Assembly: GCA_013415865.1 (NCBI GenBank)
Contig: CP058896.1
Span: 331,957 to 395,956 of the forward strand
Direction of reading: 5' to 3'
Origin: Methanomassiliicoccales archaeon
GTDB lineage: Archaea > Thermoplasmatota > Thermoplasmata > Methanomassiliicoccales > UBA472
Length of the DNA: 64,000 bases
The notes under the pieces were generated by a model. The model worked only from the letters and a program-made list of their open reading frames with translations. It was not told the DNA's origin and did not search any database. Below are positions 16,918 to 25,993 of the stretch, in pieces. A program made the translations under genes and the position numbers. Position 1 is the first letter of the stretch; each line of letters starts with the position of its first letter.

Positions 16918-17537
16918 CCGAGGTGAAGGTCTGTGGGATGATGAGGCGTCAGGACGTGGACGCCGGGTCCTGTGCGGATTACCTTGGATTCGTCGTTAGC
17001 TCAAGTTCGCGACGATGCCTTTCATCGTCACTGGCTAAGAAGCTCATGTCCATGGCCGTCCCCAAAAAGGTCATGGTGACGAACTGCCCGGACGTCCATG
17101 AGGTCGTACGGTTGGCGGACGAGCTGAGGCCAGATGTGGTCCAGGCGCATCGGGTTTATCCGGAGGGGGAGCTGGACCTGCTCCGGTCGTGCATCCCTTG
17201 CGAGCTCTGGCTCCTCATGCCGGTCTCTGACAGTTCGTGCAATGGCCTGGTGGAAAGGCTGCGCAGGAGCGCTGATAAGGTCGTGCTCGACACGCCCTCG
17301 GCCCAGGGAGGAGGTTCCGGACAGGTCCATGACTGGCGGCTGAGCTCTGCATTGAAGAGGTCCCTGAGGCCGGTCGGTACCGTGCTCGCAGGGGGACTGT
17401 GCCCCTCCAATGTCAGGGAGGCGATAAGGATGGTCCGACCAGATGTTGTGGACGTGTCCACCGGGGTCGAGGAGGGCGGGAGGAAATCCCCTAGGCTCAT
17501 AGCCGAGTTCATAAGCAATGTGAGAGGAGGAGATTAA
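16914..17537 (+). CDS. trpF: phosphoribosylanthranilate isomerase
   Basis: TrpF performs the Amadori rearrangement of PRA to CdRP. This small TIM barrel starts [10 protein letters not shown] (catalytic Cys), includes [13 protein letters not shown], a later DVVQAHR strand and the phosphate-binding end [11 protein letters not shown] and [12 protein letters not shown] (catalytic Asp in VLDTPSA). It overlaps trpC by four bases. The sequence is more divergent than the other Trp enzymes but complete at 207 residues. Confidence 0.94.
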   Translation: MTEVKVCGMMRRQDVDAGSCADYLGFVVSSSSRRCLSSSLAKKLMSMAVPKKVMVTNCPDVHEVVRLADELRPDVVQAHRVYPEGELDLLRSCIPCELWLLMPVSDSSCNGLVERLRRSADKVVLDTPSAQGGGSGQVHDWRLSSALKRSLRPVGTVLAGGLCPSNVREAIRMVRPDVVDVSTGVEEGGRKSPRLIAEFISNVRGGD

Positions 17538-17550
17538 GGAGGGCCCTGAG

Positions 17551-18729
17551 ATGAGGAGGAAAGGACGGTTCGGGGAGTTCGGCGGACAATATGTGCCTGA
17601 AGTGCTCATGCATGCGCTAATGGAGCTAGAGGATGCATATCTGAGGTGCAAGGGCGACGCGTCATTCAGGGAAGAGCTCCGTTGGTACCAACATAACTAT
17701 GGAGGAAGAGAGACCCCCTTGTATTTTGCCAGGAGGCTGACCGAACATTGCGGCGGGGCCAAGATCTATCTCAAGAGGGAGGACCTGTGCCACGGGGGGG
17801 CGCACAAGTTCAACAATGTCATGGGGCAGGCGCTCCTCGCCAAACGCATGGGCAAGAAGAGGCTCATTGCGGAGACAGGCGCCGGCCAACATGGTACCGC
17901 CGTGGCGATGGCCGCGGCCGTCCTTGGCCTGGAAGCGGAGATCTATATGGGCTCCGAGGATGTCGCGAGGCAGAAGATGAACGTCTTCAGGATGAGACTG
18001 ATGGGGGCAAAGGTCAACGAGGTGACGGCCGGCTCCCGTACGCTGAAGGATGCCATAAATGAGGCCCTCAGGGATTGGGCGAGGACCGTGGACCATACTC
18101 ATTATCTGCTGGGGACGGCCGCAGGACCTCATCCCTACCCCCGCATGGTAAGGGATTTCCAGAGCGTCATCGGCAAGGAGATAAGGTCGCAATTGAGGGC
18201 AAAAGAGGGCAGGGCACCAGACCTCCTTGTGGCCTGTGTTGGTGGAGGCTCGAACGCCATAGGGACCTTTCACCCTTTCGTCAAGGACAGGGGCGTAAGG
18301 TTGCTGGGCGCCGAGGCTGCAGGCCACGGCATCTCGACAGGCAAGCATTCCTCAACGCTGACCGCCGGCAGCAAGGGGGTCCTGCAAGGCTGCTATTCAT
18401 ATCTCCTTCAGGACCGCGACGGGATGATATCGGAGGCGCATAGCATAGCGCCGGGCCTGGACTACCCTGGCGTGGGTCCGGAGCATTCCTACCTGAAGGA
18501 CATCAGGAGGGCCGAGTATGTGGGCGTCACGGACGATGAGGCGCTCGATGCTTTCGTCAGGCTCTCCCGGCTTGAGGGGATCATACCCGCCCTTGAGTCC
18601 GCGCATGCTGTCCATGCTGCGATGTCAGAAGCTAAGCTGATGAAAAAGGACCAGATCGTGGTCATTACTATATCTGGGCGAGGCGACAAGGACCTCGATA
18701 CCGTGCATGGGATGGGGCTGATACGGTGA
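17551..18729 (+). CDS. trpB: tryptophan synthase beta subunit (TrpB1 type)
   Basis: TrpB joins indole and serine on PLP. The 392-residue protein opens with [17 protein letters not shown], as in TrpB1, and carries the PLP lysine in [18 protein letters not shown], the phosphate loop [10 protein letters not shown], and late motifs [13 protein letters not shown]-like (here [13 protein letters not shown]) and SGRGDKD. A GGAGG lies 12 bases before the ATG. It is paired with trpA by a four-base overlap, consistent with an alpha2-beta2 complex. Confidence 0.97.
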   Translation: MRRKGRFGEFGGQYVPEVLMHALMELEDAYLRCKGDASFREELRWYQHNYGGRETPLYFARRLTEHCGGAKIYLKREDLCHGGAHKFNNVMGQALLAKRMGKKRLIAETGAGQHGTAVAMAAAVLGLEAEIYMGSEDVARQKMNVFRMRLMGAKVNEVTAGSRTLKDAINEALRDWARTVDHTHYLLGTAAGPHPYPRMVRDFQSVIGKEIRSQLRAKEGRAPDLLVACVGGGSNAIGTFHPFVKDRGVRLLGAEAAGHGISTGKHSSTLTAGSKGVLQGCYSYLLQDRDGMISEAHSIAPGLDYPGVGPEHSYLKDIRRAEYVGVTDDEALDAFVRLSRLEGIIPALESAHAVHAAMSEAKLMKKDQIVVITISGRGDKDLDTVHGMGLIR

Positions 18730-19520
18730 CCTCCATCAGCGACGCCTTCAGGAGGGCGGAGGAGGAGAGAAGGGCCGCTCTTATCGTCTATCTGACGGCA
18801 GGATATCCTGACCTGCAAAGTTCGGTCGATCATATGTTGGCATGTGTCGATGCGGGCGCGGACATGCTCGAGATCGGCATCCCCTTCTCTGACCCGGTCG
18901 CCGATGGGCCCGTGATCCAAGCGGCCTCCGATGCCGCCCTGAGGGCCGGTATGAGGCCACGGAATGTCGTTGAGCTGATAAGGAAGCTCCGAAAGAGCAC
19001 CGATGTGCCCCTCATCCCAATGGGTTACTACAACCCCATCCTCCAGTTCGGAGAGGAGGAGTTCATCGAAGAGATCGCGGCCGCCGGTGCCAACGGCCTC
19101 ATCGTTGCTGACCTGCCCCTGGAGGAATCGGTCTCGCTCTCCCGCCTTTGCCGGAAAAAAAGGGTGGACCTCATCCAATTGGCGGCCCCGACGTCAGGGA
19201 AAGAGAGGATAGGAAGGATCGCCAAGGCCTCACGAGGCTATCTATATCTCGTCAGCAGGCTTGGGACAACAGGGAGGTCCGAATGGTCTGAAGAAGGCAT
19301 CGGACCATTGATCAGGGACGCCAAATCTGTCTCAGGAGGTCTTCCAGTGGCGGTGGGATTTGGGATATCGTCGGGTTCGCAGGTCTTGAGGCTGGTCGGT
19401 CTGGGAGCGGACGGCGTCATCGTAGGAAGTTCGATTATAGAACGGATATCCAATGGAGAGGGCCCTGAGATGGTGTCCAGGTTCGTGAAGGACCTGAGAA
19501 GGGCATGCGAATGGAGATGA
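18726..19520 (+). CDS. trpA: tryptophan synthase alpha subunit
   Basis: TrpA cleaves indole-3-glycerol phosphate and channels indole to TrpB. Features include [28 protein letters not shown] (catalytic Glu and Asp), [19 protein letters not shown] and the phosphate loop VGFGIS plus [10 protein letters not shown]. The start is GTG 18726. It is the last gene of the trp operon. Confidence 0.96.
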   Translation: MTSISDAFRRAEEERRAALIVYLTAGYPDLQSSVDHMLACVDAGADMLEIGIPFSDPVADGPVIQAASDAALRAGMRPRNVVELIRKLRKSTDVPLIPMGYYNPILQFGEEEFIEEIAAAGANGLIVADLPLEESVSLSRLCRKKRVDLIQLAAPTSGKERIGRIAKASRGYLYLVSRLGTTGRSEWSEEGIGPLIRDAKSVSGGLPVAVGFGISSGSQVLRLVGLGADGVIVGSSIIERISNGEGPEMVSRFVKDLRRACEWR

Positions 19521-19530
19521 TGGTCATCAG

Positions 19531-19555
19531 TAACACTTTTTTTTAATTCGTAATA
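19531..19555. promoter_or_regulatory. metal-responsive-type operator before cbiM (site 1)
   Basis: TAACAC (19531-19536), a 13-bp spacer and GTAATA (19550-19555) form an imperfect inverted repeat. It ends six bases before a TAAATACT TATA-like box at 19561-19568. The same 25-bp layout, including a T-run in the left spacer, recurs before cbiQ and before the methyltransferase at 36190. The total length and TATTA half-sites resemble NikR operators. The T8 run may also serve as the trp operon terminator. Confidence 0.6.
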
Positions 19556-19620
19556 ACATCTAAATACTCTGCAAAAAGATGCCCTATCCTAGGTTCATTC
19601 AACTATCGGAGGAGGAAAGA

Positions 19621-20295
19621 TTGCACATACCTGATGGGCTCATGGACCCGGTCGTCCTGTTGGCTGGCTGGGCCATATCTGTTCCTGTGATCGCCTATGC
19701 GGTCTCAAAGGTGAACAAGACTGTGGATGAGAAGAAGATGCCGTTCATGGCGATACTCGCTGCCGGAATCTTCGTTGCCCAGATGTTGAACTTTCCTGTG
19801 GGGGGAGGGACTACCGGACACCTCATAGGGGCGACCTTGGCGACGATCTTGCTCGGGGTGTATGGTTCGGTCGTGGTCATGACGGTCATATTGGTGATAC
19901 AGTGCCTCGTGTTCGGGGATGGGGGGCTGACGGCCCTTGGGCTGAACCTGCTCAATATGGCGGTGATAGCGCCGTTCGTAGCACATTTCATCTTGAAGAT
20001 AGCTGATGGAAAGAACAGGCCTGTCGCGACCTTTACGGCGTCCTGGGCCTCGGTGTTCATAGCGGCCACGGCCTGTGCTGTCCAGCTGGCCGTGAGCTTT
20101 GCGGTATCAGATGGGTCGTACGGGATCGATGGCATCGTGTCAATCCCTGCCATGATGGGCTGGCATGCCCTGATAGGGATCGGCGAGGCGATCATCACCG
20201 TGGGCGTGGTGAGCTTCCTGGCCAAGATCGCCCCAGAGATGCTAAAGATGAGACTAGGAGAGGCACGGGATGATGGTATGGAGGTGACCGCGTGA
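19621..20295 (+). CDS. cbiM: ECF-type cobalt/nickel transporter substrate-binding membrane protein CbiM/NikM
   Basis: CbiM/NikM is the metal-specific membrane component of Co/Ni ECF importers. Metal is held by the N-terminal amine, Met1, His2 and an internal His. The TTG at 19621 makes the protein start M-H-I-P-D-G, as the family requires, with GGAGGAGG upstream. The longer in-frame form from ATG 19579 would bury the metal site and starts before the predicted transcript. GGTTGHLIGA supplies the internal His, and about seven membrane segments follow. Cobalt versus nickel cannot be settled from sequence. Confidence 0.9.
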   Translation: MHIPDGLMDPVVLLAGWAISVPVIAYAVSKVNKTVDEKKMPFMAILAAGIFVAQMLNFPVGGGTTGHLIGATLATILLGVYGSVVVMTVILVIQCLVFGDGGLTALGLNLLNMAVIAPFVAHFILKIADGKNRPVATFTASWASVFIAATACAVQLAVSFAVSDGSYGIDGIVSIPAMMGWHALIGIGEAIITVGVVSFLAKIAPEMLKMRLGEARDDGMEVTA

Positions 20296-20573
20296 ACAAG
20301 AGATATGTCAAGGCGGTTATGGCGATACTTGTCGTCTTCGCCATAGGGCTTGTCGGTTACTACACCTTCTCTGCGGCCTACGGGGATGGGCTTGAGAAGA
20401 CAATGGAGGATAATGGTGTCAGCGAGGGAGAGCCCGTCTGGCAGGCCCCCCTTGACTACGGCGAGGACTATGTCGCCTCCCTTCTTATGGGGATCTTGGG
20501 CTTCGTTATCGTGCTCGCGGTCGTCCTGGCCTATCTCATGTTGGTCAAGGCAAGAAAGAGAAGGACCGATTGA
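20292..20573 (+). CDS. PDGLE-domain membrane subunit of the Co/Ni transporter
   Basis: The 93-residue protein has two membrane helices (about 8-26 and 62-84) flanking an outer loop with GDGLEKTMEDNG, matching the PDGLE domain of NikN/CbiN-type accessory subunits. These partner with CbiM/NikM and are needed for transport. The GTG start overlaps cbiM by four bases. The PDGLE type is commoner in nickel systems, which slightly favours nickel. Confidence 0.8.
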   Translation: MNKRYVKAVMAILVVFAIGLVGYYTFSAAYGDGLEKTMEDNGVSEGEPVWQAPLDYGEDYVASLLMGILGFVIVLAVVLAYLMLVKARKRRTD

Positions 20574-20583
20574 ATTTCTTTCC

Positions 20584-20621
20584 TGACGGGCAAAGTGACC
20601 CCGTCACGATAATACTTTTTT
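20584..20621 (+). terminator. hairpin plus T-run after the cbiM-PDGLE genes
   Basis: TGACGGG (20584-20590) pairs with CCCGTCA (20600-20606), and six Ts follow at 20616-20621. This could terminate the cbiM transcript. The T-run also belongs to the operator at 20610-20634. Confidence 0.45.
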
Positions 20622-20634
20622 CTTAAAAGTAACA
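20610..20634. promoter_or_regulatory. metal-responsive-type operator before cbiQ (site 2)
   Basis: TAATAC (20610-20615), 13 bp beginning TTTTT, then GTAACA (20629-20634). It lies directly before a GATATATA box at 20638-20645, the same operator-then-TATA order as before cbiM. It implies cbiQO has its own regulated promoter, with a leader of about 60 nt to the ATG at 20727. Confidence 0.55.
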
Positions 20635-20726
20635 AGAGATATATACTGGCGTATCGGTTCACAGCTTGCTCGATGCGCCCACCGCTATCGGAAGTGGTCT
20701 TTTACCGTTGGCTGAGGAGGTAAGAA

Positions 20727-21467
20727 ATGAGCCTGGATCATGATGAGGTCGACCGCTATGCAAAAAATTCACGTTTCTTTAAGTTCGACCCTCGAGTCAA
20801 GCTCGCCTCTGCCATCCTCTTCATATCTGCCGTGGCTTTGCTGAAGGACCTGACGGCATTATATCTGGCATTGATCTTCGCTATCATCATGGTCGAGCTG
20901 TCCGGGGTCCCGATGAGGCATATAGCGGAGGTCTATCTTCTGGCATTTCCGTTCGTCCTTTTTGCATTCATTACAATGTTGTTGACCTCTGGTATAGAGA
21001 ACGCCCTTGCCATGGCAATGAGGGTGTCCGCATCGGTCCTTGCCCTATTACTGGTGATATCTTCGACGCCGTTCTTCGGGACCTTGAGGGCATTAAGATG
21101 GTTCAAGGTGCCTCCGGTCATATGCAACCTTGTCCTTTTCACATACAGGTTCATATTCCTTCTGACGGACGAGCTATCAAGGATGAGGATGGCACGGAGG
21201 TCCCGAGGATTTCAGGGAGGAAGGAGCCTTCTCGACAAGGGTGCGTTCAAGACCATCTCATATACTATCGGCATGGTCTTTGTCAGGTCGAACTCCAGGG
21301 CCACCAGGATATATGATGCCCTCCTTTCAAGAGGCTATACAGGCGAGATAAGGACGATAGAGGACCTCAAGGTGGGGGCCAGGGATATCGCCCTAGCGGC
21401 CGTGTTCATATCCATCACGGTCATTTTGTTGGCGATCCAGATGGGGGCATTCAAATGGACGCTGTGA
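20727..21467 (+). CDS. cbiQ: ECF transporter energy-coupling membrane protein CbiQ (EcfT)
   Basis: CbiQ couples the ATPase to CbiM. The protein (246 residues) has about five membrane helices and the two EcfT coupling-helix motifs rich in Ala/Arg/Gly (MARRSRGFQGG and ALLSRGYTG). A strong GGAGGT lies seven bases before the ATG. It overlaps cbiO by 13 bases. Confidence 0.93.
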   Translation: MSLDHDEVDRYAKNSRFFKFDPRVKLASAILFISAVALLKDLTALYLALIFAIIMVELSGVPMRHIAEVYLLAFPFVLFAFITMLLTSGIENALAMAMRVSASVLALLLVISSTPFFGTLRALRWFKVPPVICNLVLFTYRFIFLLTDELSRMRMARRSRGFQGGRSLLDKGAFKTISYTIGMVFVRSNSRATRIYDALLSRGYTGEIRTIEDLKVGARDIALAAVFISITVILLAIQMGAFKWTL

Positions 21468-22270
21468 GGCTTCAGAACGTCTGGTACAGATATCCTGAGA
21501 GCCCGTATGCTCTCGAGGATATCAGCTTCACGTTGAGAGAGGGTGAGAGGGTGGCCCTCGTCGGCCCAAACGGGGCGGGAAAGAGCACCCTGCTGCACCT
21601 CATGGCAGGGCTCTATCTTCCAAGCAAAGGAACGGTGGAGATAGGCGGGACAAAGCTCACAAAACATGATGCGGTGAAGGCGAGACGGAAGGTCGGGTTC
21701 CTTTTCCAAGACCCTGACGACCAGATATTCATGCCCACTGTCTGGGAGGACGTCGCTTTTGGCCCTATCAACATGGGGCTTGCAGAAGAGGAGGTCAAGG
21801 ACCGTGTCGCGAGGGCGATGGAACAGGCGGGCATATCAGGGTTCTCGGACAGGGTGCCTCATAGGCTCTCTATCGGAGAGAAGAAACGTGTGGCGATCGC
21901 CGGCGTGCTGGCAATGTCACCCCCTATCTTATTGCTCGACGAACCGACGGCCAACCTCGACCCCCAAGGAAGAAGGGACCTTGTGAACATATTGCATTCC
22001 ATACCTCAAGGTTTCGTGTTGGCGACGCATGACCTGGGCGTGGCCTTCGAGCTAACCGAGCGGGTCGTGGTGCTCAAGAAAAAGGTGATCTACGACGGTG
22101 ATTTCCGCGGTCTTGTCGAGAACGATGAGGTGCTCAGGGAGGCGAACCTTGAGCTCCCGTCGTTCTCAAGGCTCATGATGAGATGGCGTGATGCGACAAA
22201 AAAGAACTTCAGACCCCCGATGACCGTCGAGGAATCGTTGGAGCTGTTGCTCAAGGACGACTGGGCCTGA
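21455..22270 (+). CDS. cbiO: ECF transporter ATPase CbiO
   Basis: This ABC ATPase powers metal uptake. Walker A GPNGAGKST, Q-loop FLFQDPDDQIF (EcfA type), signature LSIGEKKRVAIAG, Walker B ILLLDEPTANLD and a switch His in ATHD are all present. The length is 271 residues. Only one ATPase gene is present, so a homodimer is expected. It converges with hemD. Confidence 0.95.
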   Translation: MDAVRLQNVWYRYPESPYALEDISFTLREGERVALVGPNGAGKSTLLHLMAGLYLPSKGTVEIGGTKLTKHDAVKARRKVGFLFQDPDDQIFMPTVWEDVAFGPINMGLAEEEVKDRVARAMEQAGISGFSDRVPHRLSIGEKKRVAIAGVLAMSPPILLLDEPTANLDPQGRRDLVNILHSIPQGFVLATHDLGVAFELTERVVVLKKKVIYDGDFRGLVENDEVLREANLELPSFSRLMMRWRDATKKNFRPPMTVEESLELLLKDDWA

Positions 22271-22291
22271 GGTCGGGGATGACATCTGCCC

Positions 22292-23086
22292 TCATTCCCT
22301 TTGCCGGATATGGTCCATCAGGGCCTTTAGGAGCCCCTCGAAGGTCGCATCCTTCGGCATGACGTCGACGTCTATGCCCATCGATTCCAGCGTCCTCTTC
22401 GTTGGCTCCCCTATCGCACCTATGATGGCGGCGTTCAGCGATGTCCCGAACTCCCTGACGCCATATTTCCGCTCGCCCTCCTCGATGAACGCCTTTGCGG
22501 ACATGGAGCTTGTGAAGGCAAAGGCATCAATGCCTCCATGCACAGTGAAATAGTACATGTCCAGCAGCGCACGGTCCGGTTCGGACCTCCTCAACGCATA
22601 CACAGGTACCTCCTCGACCTTCGCCCCCATCGCCTCCAGCCCTTTCCTTATGACATCGGAGCCTTGGTCCGACCTGATGACCCAGACCGTCTCGTCCTTC
22701 GAGACCTTTCCCTCAAGCAGTCTCACCAGGCCATCGGAGGTGAACTTCTCCGGCACGGCCTCGACCTTGAGCCATTTGGCCTTGGCGGCATCTGCCGTGA
22801 CGGGCCCGATGGCTATCACACCTCTTCTGTTCAACAAGGTGAAGACGGACGTGGCCTTCCCCCTTTTCTCCAAGAGCTTGAACATGTACTTCACTGCGGT
22901 AGAGCTTGTGACCATGACCCTGCCCACCCTCCCCGCCTCGAGCTCTTCTACGAACCGCCAGAAGGCAGGTGTGTCAAGCTCCTCCAGCTCCAGGGGAGAT
23001 GCGAACATCACCTCGAAGCCCATCTCCCTAGCCATCGCGACCGATTCCTCGGCCTTGTCCTTGGTCCTCATTATAGCAAGCTTCAT
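22292..23086 (-). CDS. hemD: uroporphyrinogen-III synthase
   Basis: HemD inverts ring D and closes hydroxymethylbilane to uroporphyrinogen III. The sequence is weakly conserved, as usual for this family, but has the two-domain layout and VMVTSSTAVKYMF, VIAIGPVTADAAK and FAFTSSMSAKAFIEE motifs. The ATG at 23086 overlaps the cobA stop by four bases and has GGGGGA upstream; eight upstream in-frame residues are dropped. It is last of the minus-strand operon. Confidence 0.88.
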   Translation of the reverse strand: MKLAIMRTKDKAEESVAMAREMGFEVMFASPLELEELDTPAFWRFVEELEAGRVGRVMVTSSTAVKYMFKLLEKRGKATSVFTLLNRRGVIAIGPVTADAAKAKWLKVEAVPEKFTSDGLVRLLEGKVSKDETVWVIRSDQGSDVIRKGLEAMGAKVEEVPVYALRRSEPDRALLDMYYFTVHGGIDAFAFTSSMSAKAFIEEGERKYGVREFGTSLNAAIIGAIGEPTKRTLESMGIDVDVMPKDATFEGLLKALMDHIRQRE

Positions 23087-23841
23087 GAAAGGTCCCCCAA
23101 GGTCTTCCACAGCGATGCGACCCCCCCGACCACCACTACCGCGGGGGCACCGACCCCGAGGCTCTTACATCTCTGTGCTATGGTGGCGACATCGGCGGAC
23201 ACCATCCTCTGTTCCGGTGTGCTCCCTTTCTCGATCACAGACACTGGCGTTGTAGGGTCCATCCCTCCCTCGATGAGGCGGGACATGTTCTTTTCCAGAT
23301 TTGACATGCCCATCATGATGACTATCGTACCGCCGAGCCTTGCGAGCAAAGAATAATCGATGACCTCCTCATCCTTGTGCAGGCCCTCGTGCCCGGTCAT
23401 TATCGTCACCATCGACGCATGGTCCCTGTGAGTGAGGGGTATCCCCGCCAGCCCAGGCACGGCGATGGAGGAAGTGACGCCAGGGACCAGATGAACCCTG
23501 ATCCCATGCCTGACCAGCTCCTCGGCCTCCTCACCTCCCCTGCCGAATAGGAATGGATCACCTCCCTTGAGACGGACCACCATTTTTCCTTCCAAGGCCT
23601 TCTCGATCAGCAACCTGTTGATATCTGGCTGTTCGGCCTTGTGATGGGCGCCCCTCTTTCCAACGTCGATGACCTCGGCGTCCTCCCTCGCAGCTTCCAG
23701 TAGCTCCATCCCTATGAGCGAATCGTGCACTATCACGTCCGCCTTTGTTATGAGCTCCCGGCCCCTGACCGTGATCAGGCCGGGGTCGCCTGGGCCCGCG
23801 CCCACCAGGTAGACCTCTCCTGTCCTTTCGCAAGATCTCAT
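23083..23841 (-). CDS. cobA: uroporphyrinogen-III C-methyltransferase (SUMT)
   Basis: This enzyme methylates uroporphyrinogen III at C2 and C7 to make precorrin-2, the common precursor of cobalamin and F430. Diagnostic motifs are VYLVGAGPGDPGLITVRG, VVRLKGGDPFLFGRGGEEAE and VPGVTSSIAVPGLAGIPLTHRD. The ATG at 23841 overlaps hemC by four bases. It is about 252 residues. Confidence 0.96.
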   Translation of the reverse strand: MRSCERTGEVYLVGAGPGDPGLITVRGRELITKADVIVHDSLIGMELLEAAREDAEVIDVGKRGAHHKAEQPDINRLLIEKALEGKMVVRLKGGDPFLFGRGGEEAEELVRHGIRVHLVPGVTSSIAVPGLAGIPLTHRDHASMVTIMTGHEGLHKDEEVIDYSLLARLGGTIVIMMGMSNLEKNMSRLIEGGMDPTTPVSVIEKGSTPEQRMVSADVATIAQRCKSLGVGAPAVVVVGGVASLWKTLGDLS

Positions 23842-24719
23842 CTGATGTCCTCCCAACCCATCATCATCTCCTTCACAAACCTGTCTAGCCCGACCTTCAG
23901 GTTCTCCACGTCCAGGTGCCTGTCGAGCCTGAACGCCCTTGAACCGTCCTCAGCGAGCACGATGCCCCTCATGCGCAGAGCGTCGAGCTCCTTCACGGCC
24001 CATATCCCGATGGGGACCGAGCATCCGCCGCCCATTCCGGACAGCACATATCTTTCCGCCTCCACGCAGAGCCTTGTCTCAGTGTCATTGAGCGCTGACA
24101 GGGTCTCAAAATGCTTCGAGCCGTTTGCACAACTTATAGCGATGGCGCCCTGTCCCACTGCCGGTATGAAGATCGTGGGGTCCAGGACAAAGGCCTCACA
24201 ATCGACCTCCAATCGTTCGAGCCCGGCCTTGGCCAGGACTATCGCGTCAAATTTTCCCTCTCTCAACCTGGACAGCCTGGTCGTGACATTGCCGCGGAGG
24301 TCTTTGATGACGAGGTCCGGCCTGACGTTGAGCAACATCGCCCTTCTCCTCACGCTAGAGGTACCGACGACGGCCCCTCTGGGAAGCTCTTCCAATGGGC
24401 GTTTTGAGATGATGACGTCCTCCACCGGCCCCCTAGGGAGCACTGCGGCGATCCTTGTTCCCTCGGTACAGACCACCGGCATGTCCTTGAGCGAATTGAC
24501 GCTGGCATCGATCTCGCCTGACAGGATCCTGTCATCCAGCTCTTTTACGAAGGCCCCGAACCCTCCCAGCGACCTCAATGGTCTGTCCCGCACCCTGTCG
24601 CCCGTGGTCGATATGAGCCTTACCTCGATCTGCAGGTCTGGAAATTTTTTTCCGAGCTTCGAGGTGACGATCTCTGTCTGAGAGACCGCCAACCTGGACC
24701 CCCTCGTCCCGATGATCAT
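23838..24719 (-). CDS. hemC: hydroxymethylbilane synthase (porphobilinogen deaminase)
   Basis: HemC polymerises four porphobilinogens. The dipyrromethane cofactor cysteine is C233 in GGGCSVPIG. GTRGSRLAVSQTE at the N-terminus and HSLKDMP-equivalent VNSLKDMP (71-81 region, Asn where His is common) are seen, with GTSSVRRRA and DLRGNVTTR. The length of 293 residues is normal. It overlaps hemL and cobA by four bases each. Confidence 0.96.
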   Translation of the reverse strand: MIIGTRGSRLAVSQTEIVTSKLGKKFPDLQIEVRLISTTGDRVRDRPLRSLGGFGAFVKELDDRILSGEIDASVNSLKDMPVVCTEGTRIAAVLPRGPVEDVIISKRPLEELPRGAVVGTSSVRRRAMLLNVRPDLVIKDLRGNVTTRLSRLREGKFDAIVLAKAGLERLEVDCEAFVLDPTIFIPAVGQGAIAISCANGSKHFETLSALNDTETRLCVEAERYVLSGMGGGCSVPIGIWAVKELDALRMRGIVLAEDGSRAFRLDRHLDVENLKVGLDRFVKEMMMGWEDIR

Positions 24720-25993
24720 CGGAATACCTCGCTGAGCGCCTCTGCGAAGCCATCAAGGGTACGGTCGATGACCTCCGCCGTGTGCGCTGTGGAAAGGAAG
24801 TTCGTCTCGTATTGCGACGGCGGAAGGTAGATGCCCTTTTCCAGAAGGTGGTCGAACATCTTCTTGAACAACGACGGGTCACACCTTTTCGCATCGGCAT
24901 AATCATTGACCTCCTGTTCCGTGAAGAAGATCTGGAACATCGAACCGATGCCGACGACCTGGAAACCGAGATGAAGCTCGTCCAGGATGGACCTCAGGCC
25001 ATTTCTCATCCTCTCTCCCTGATGGGACAGTCCATCGTGTCCTTCCTTTTCCAGGACCGATATTGTCTCGATGCCGGCAGTAAGGCTGAGAGGGTTGCCT
25101 GAGAAGGTGCCTGCCTGATAGACCTTGCCCAATGGCGAGACGCTCGACATGATCTCGGACGATGCCCCGAAGGCCCCGAAGGGAAGCCCCCCACCTGCGA
25201 TCTTGCCTAGGACCGTGATGTCCGGTCTTACGTTGAAGTACTGCTGCGCCCCACCCATCGCAAGGCGGAAACCTGTGATCACCTCGTCGAATATCAGAAG
25301 GACGTCATGCTGCGATGTCAGCTCCCTCAGCTCCTGAAGATACCCATCTTTCGGAAGGATCGGGCCGGCATTCCCGATCACGGGCTCCAATATCATTGCC
25401 GCGACCTCGCCCTTGTTCTCGAGGAGAGTCCTTCTCACAGCCCTGATGTCATTGTAGGGGACCAGCAATGTGTTCCTCGTCACCTCATCAGGGATCCCTA
25501 GCGAGTCAGGGGCGCAGTGCGTGGTGGCGCCTGACCCCGCTCTCACGAGCACGGGGTCGTGGGCGCCATGAAAGGCCCCCTCGACCTTAATCAACTTTTT
25601 TCTGCCAGTGTGACCCCTTGCCAGGCGTATCGCGTGCATGGTGGCCTCGGTACCGGAGCTGACGAACCGCATCATCTCCATGGATGGGTAGTGACGATGC
25701 AGCAACCTTGCCATATGAAGCTCCTTCTCTACCGGTGCGCCGTAGAGCGTCCCGAGGTCCAGCTGGGCCCTGAGGGCATCGACGACCTCCTTTCTGGCAT
25801 GACCTAGTATGAGGGGGCCGAAGCCCATGCAATAATCTATGTACTCATTCCCATCCACATCGTAGATCATTGGGCCTTTACCGGCCTTTATGTACAGGGG
25901 ATAGGGGCCATAAGCCCTCACGGGGCTGGAAACCCCGCCTGGTAGGTATCTCTTGGCCTCGGAATATAACGCAGCCGACCCTTCCGACCTCAT
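24716..25993 (-). CDS. hemL: glutamate-1-semialdehyde 2,1-aminomutase
   Basis: HemL makes 5-aminolevulinate from glutamate semialdehyde. This class III PLP enzyme has the PLP lysine K264 in [37 protein letters not shown] and [10 protein letters not shown]. The ATG at 25993 overlaps the hemB stop. The size is about 425 residues. The downstream genes use its product in order. Confidence 0.97.
   Translation of the reverse strand: MRSEGSAALYSEAKRYLPGGVSSPVRAYGPYPLYIKAGKGPMIYDVDGNEYIDYCMGFGPLILGHARKEVVDALRAQLDLGTLYGAPVEKELHMARLLHRHYPSMEMMRFVSSGTEATMHAIRLARGHTGRKKLIKVEGAFHGAHDPVLVRAGSGATTHCAPDSLGIPDEVTRNTLLVPYNDIRAVRRTLLENKGEVAAMILEPVIGNAGPILPKDGYLQELRELTSQHDVLLIFDEVITGFRLAMGGAQQYFNVRPDITVLGKIAGGGLPFGAFGASSEIMSSVSPLGKVYQAGTFSGNPLSLTAGIETISVLEKEGHDGLSHQGERMRNGLRSILDELHLGFQVVGIGSMFQIFFTEQEVNDYADAKRCDPSLFKKMFDHLLEKGIYLPPSQYETNFLSTAHTAEVIDRTLDGFAEALSEVFR

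Noticed and set aside
19537-19544. T8 run as a dedicated trp terminator
   Set aside because: It lies inside the conserved operator spacer seen at other loci, so termination cannot be separated from operator function.
20635-20726. Cobalamin riboswitch in the cbiQ leader
   Set aside because: No B12-box-like conserved sequence or large fold is seen, and the leader is only about 60 nt.
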